NCBI GenBank assembly: GCA_035699745.1
Contig: DASSPH010000035.1
Span: forward strand, 1 to 62,879
Direction of reading: 5' to 3'
DNA: 62,879 nucleotides
Source of the DNA: Vicinamibacterales bacterium
Lineage (GTDB): Bacteria; Acidobacteriota; Vicinamibacteria; Vicinamibacterales; 2-12-FULL-66-21
Below are positions 61,943 through 62,879 of this stretch, one piece after another; the stretch's first letter is position 1; each line of letters starts with the position of its first letter. The notes under the pieces were generated by a model. The model did not search any database and was not told where the DNA came from. It was given only the letters and a program-made list of their open reading frames with translations. Position numbers and translations under genes: made by a program.

Positions 61943-62879
61943 TCACGCGAGCGGCAGCGGCGGCGGGAGTAACAACGGCGTCGCGAATCCCGGCAGCGGC
62001 GGCATGGTCCACCGCCGCGCGCGGCCGCGGCCGTAGGCCTGCGCCTTGCCGGCTGTCGCGAGCGCGTCGAGCGCGCGCTGCACGCTGCGCTGGCTGGTGC
62101 CGAGCGCCAGCGCCAGCGACGAGCTCGACCAGGCTTCTCCGTCGGCCAGGAACCCGAGCACCGCCCCGCGATCGTCGTCGACCTCGGCCGGCCAGGCGAG
62201 CACGACGACCTCTTCGGCGCGCCGCGGCGCCAGCGAGAACCCGCGCCGCGTGGCCCGCAGATCGGCCACGGGCCGCAGCACGCGGCGAAGCCGCGCGATT
62301 TCGACGCGCAGCCGCGCGCGATGCGACTCGTCCGCGTGCCGGCCGCCGAAGGCACGCGCGATCAGCGTCGCTCGCGGCACGTCGTCCGGCCACGCCTCGC
62401 CGAGCGCGCGGACCGTCGCGAACAGCACCGGCCGCGACGCGAGCGAGATCGTCGTTGCGCGATGCCGCACCGCGCGGCGGCACGCGTCGACGATCAGCGC
62501 CGCCGACGCCAGCACCGCCTCCGCGTCCTGCAGCCGGAGAGTCGTCTCGCGGCCGCCGCGGATCGTGCGGGCCGCGGGAGCGTTCAGCGCGGCTGATGCG
62601 CGGTCGACCTCCGCGGCGAGTGCCGGGATCCGCGCCGCCGCGGCGGCGCCGGCAGCCCGGGCGAGCGCCGCGCCGGCGGTACGAGTATCGAGCCGCCGCA
62701 GCGCGATCCCCGCGATCGACAGCTCGTGAACGGCCCTCAACGCCGGAGGCAGATCGGCGGCTTCGACTGCGGTGACCGCCCGCTCGGCTTCGAGCAGGCG
62801 TCCGATCAGGACCAGGCGTCGGATCTGGATCTGCCGCGCGTGCGCGGCGTTGATGCGGTCCCCCTGCGCCTCGAGGGTC
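61943..62879 (-). CDS. HTH transcriptional regulator, 5' end beyond the window
   Basis: The frame is open from the window edge to the stop at 61943, so the N terminus is missing; an internal TTG at 62740 would start a shorter form. The visible part is Ala/Arg-rich helices (repeat-like), then IARAFGGRHADESHRARLRV and LALGTSQRSVQRALDALATA, a winged HTH. The last domain is thus DNA-binding. It is followed by the propeller gene, a pairing I recall from other bacteria, so it may control that gene. Confidence 0.65.
   Translation of the reverse strand, partial: TLEAQGDRINAAHARQIQIRRLVLIGRLLEAERAVTAVEAADLPPALRAVHELSIAGIALRRLDTRTAGAALARAAGAAAAARIPALAAEVDRASAALNAPAARTIRGGRETTLRLQDAEAVLASAALIVDACRRAVRHRATTISLASRPVLFATVRALGEAWPDDVPRATLIARAFGGRHADESHRARLRVEIARLRRVLRPVADLRATRRGFSLAPRRAEEVVVLAWPAEVDDDRGAVLGFLADGEAWSSSSLALALGTSQRSVQRALDALATAGKAQAYGRGRARRWTMPPLPGFATPLLLPPPLPLA

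Overview
The window is high-GC DNA that I read as chromosomal sequence of an Acidobacteriota species, probably of the Vicinamibacteria type. This is inference from gene content: a PadR regulator paired with an ADOP-type permease, a very large carboxypeptidase-regulatory/TonB receptor, a DUF5916 outer-membrane protein, Ser/Thr kinases carrying beta-propeller or sulfatase-modifying-factor domains, and a kinase in operon with an ECF sigma factor. Nearly all intergenic gaps are short. I see no phage, insertion sequence, CRISPR array or plasmid functions.

Layout. 1-940: a tRNA-Leu(UAG) flanked by low-complexity arrays in inverted orientation. 941-9911: a Gly/Thr-rich secreted protein, Ku, the ergothioneine pair egtB-egtD, a DUF5916 outer-membrane protein, a WYL regulator and a TMEM175-like channel. 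9927-15270: a very large secreted nuclease, two small genes and a stand-alone prosegment-like protein. 15343-25516: a propeller protein, a GNAT acetyltransferase, an Old Yellow Enzyme and the addB-addA recombination nuclease. 25513-29706: a YhcH protein, a secreted protein, and the ADOP permease with PadR and its probable operator. 29907-38172: a two-gene secreted/outer-membrane cassette, an orphan hybrid histidine-sensor kinase, an amidohydrolase-nuclease fusion, a beta-hydroxyacid dehydrogenase and a Tat-exported cupredoxin. 38340-44359: a TonB-type receptor, a GH51 arabinofuranosidase and a cupin, suggesting plant-polysaccharide use. 44366-47897: ECF sigma factor plus a kinase/FGE/hydrolase triple fusion. 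48011-57275: a di-heme cytochrome, DUF1206, a PqaA-like hydrolase, DUF4342, an exported protein, mreB, an M16 peptidase and a TfoX-like protein. 57306-62879: a glycosyltransferase remnant, a kinase-propeller protein, a STAS protein, an exported RidA, and a propeller protein behind a regulator that runs off the window.

Two patterns cut across these genes. First, short tandem arrays built on a seven-base unit occur at many loci, each locus with its own consensus. They lie between genes, directly upstream of promoters, and inside the egtB and egtD reading frames. They recall the heptanucleotide STRR repeats of cyanobacteria. Second, many start codons lie only 6-8 bases after a TANNNT -10-like box, the spacing expected of leaderless transcripts; others keep a clear AGGAGG. 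At two genes a repeat array sits where the -35 region would be, so array length could affect expression.
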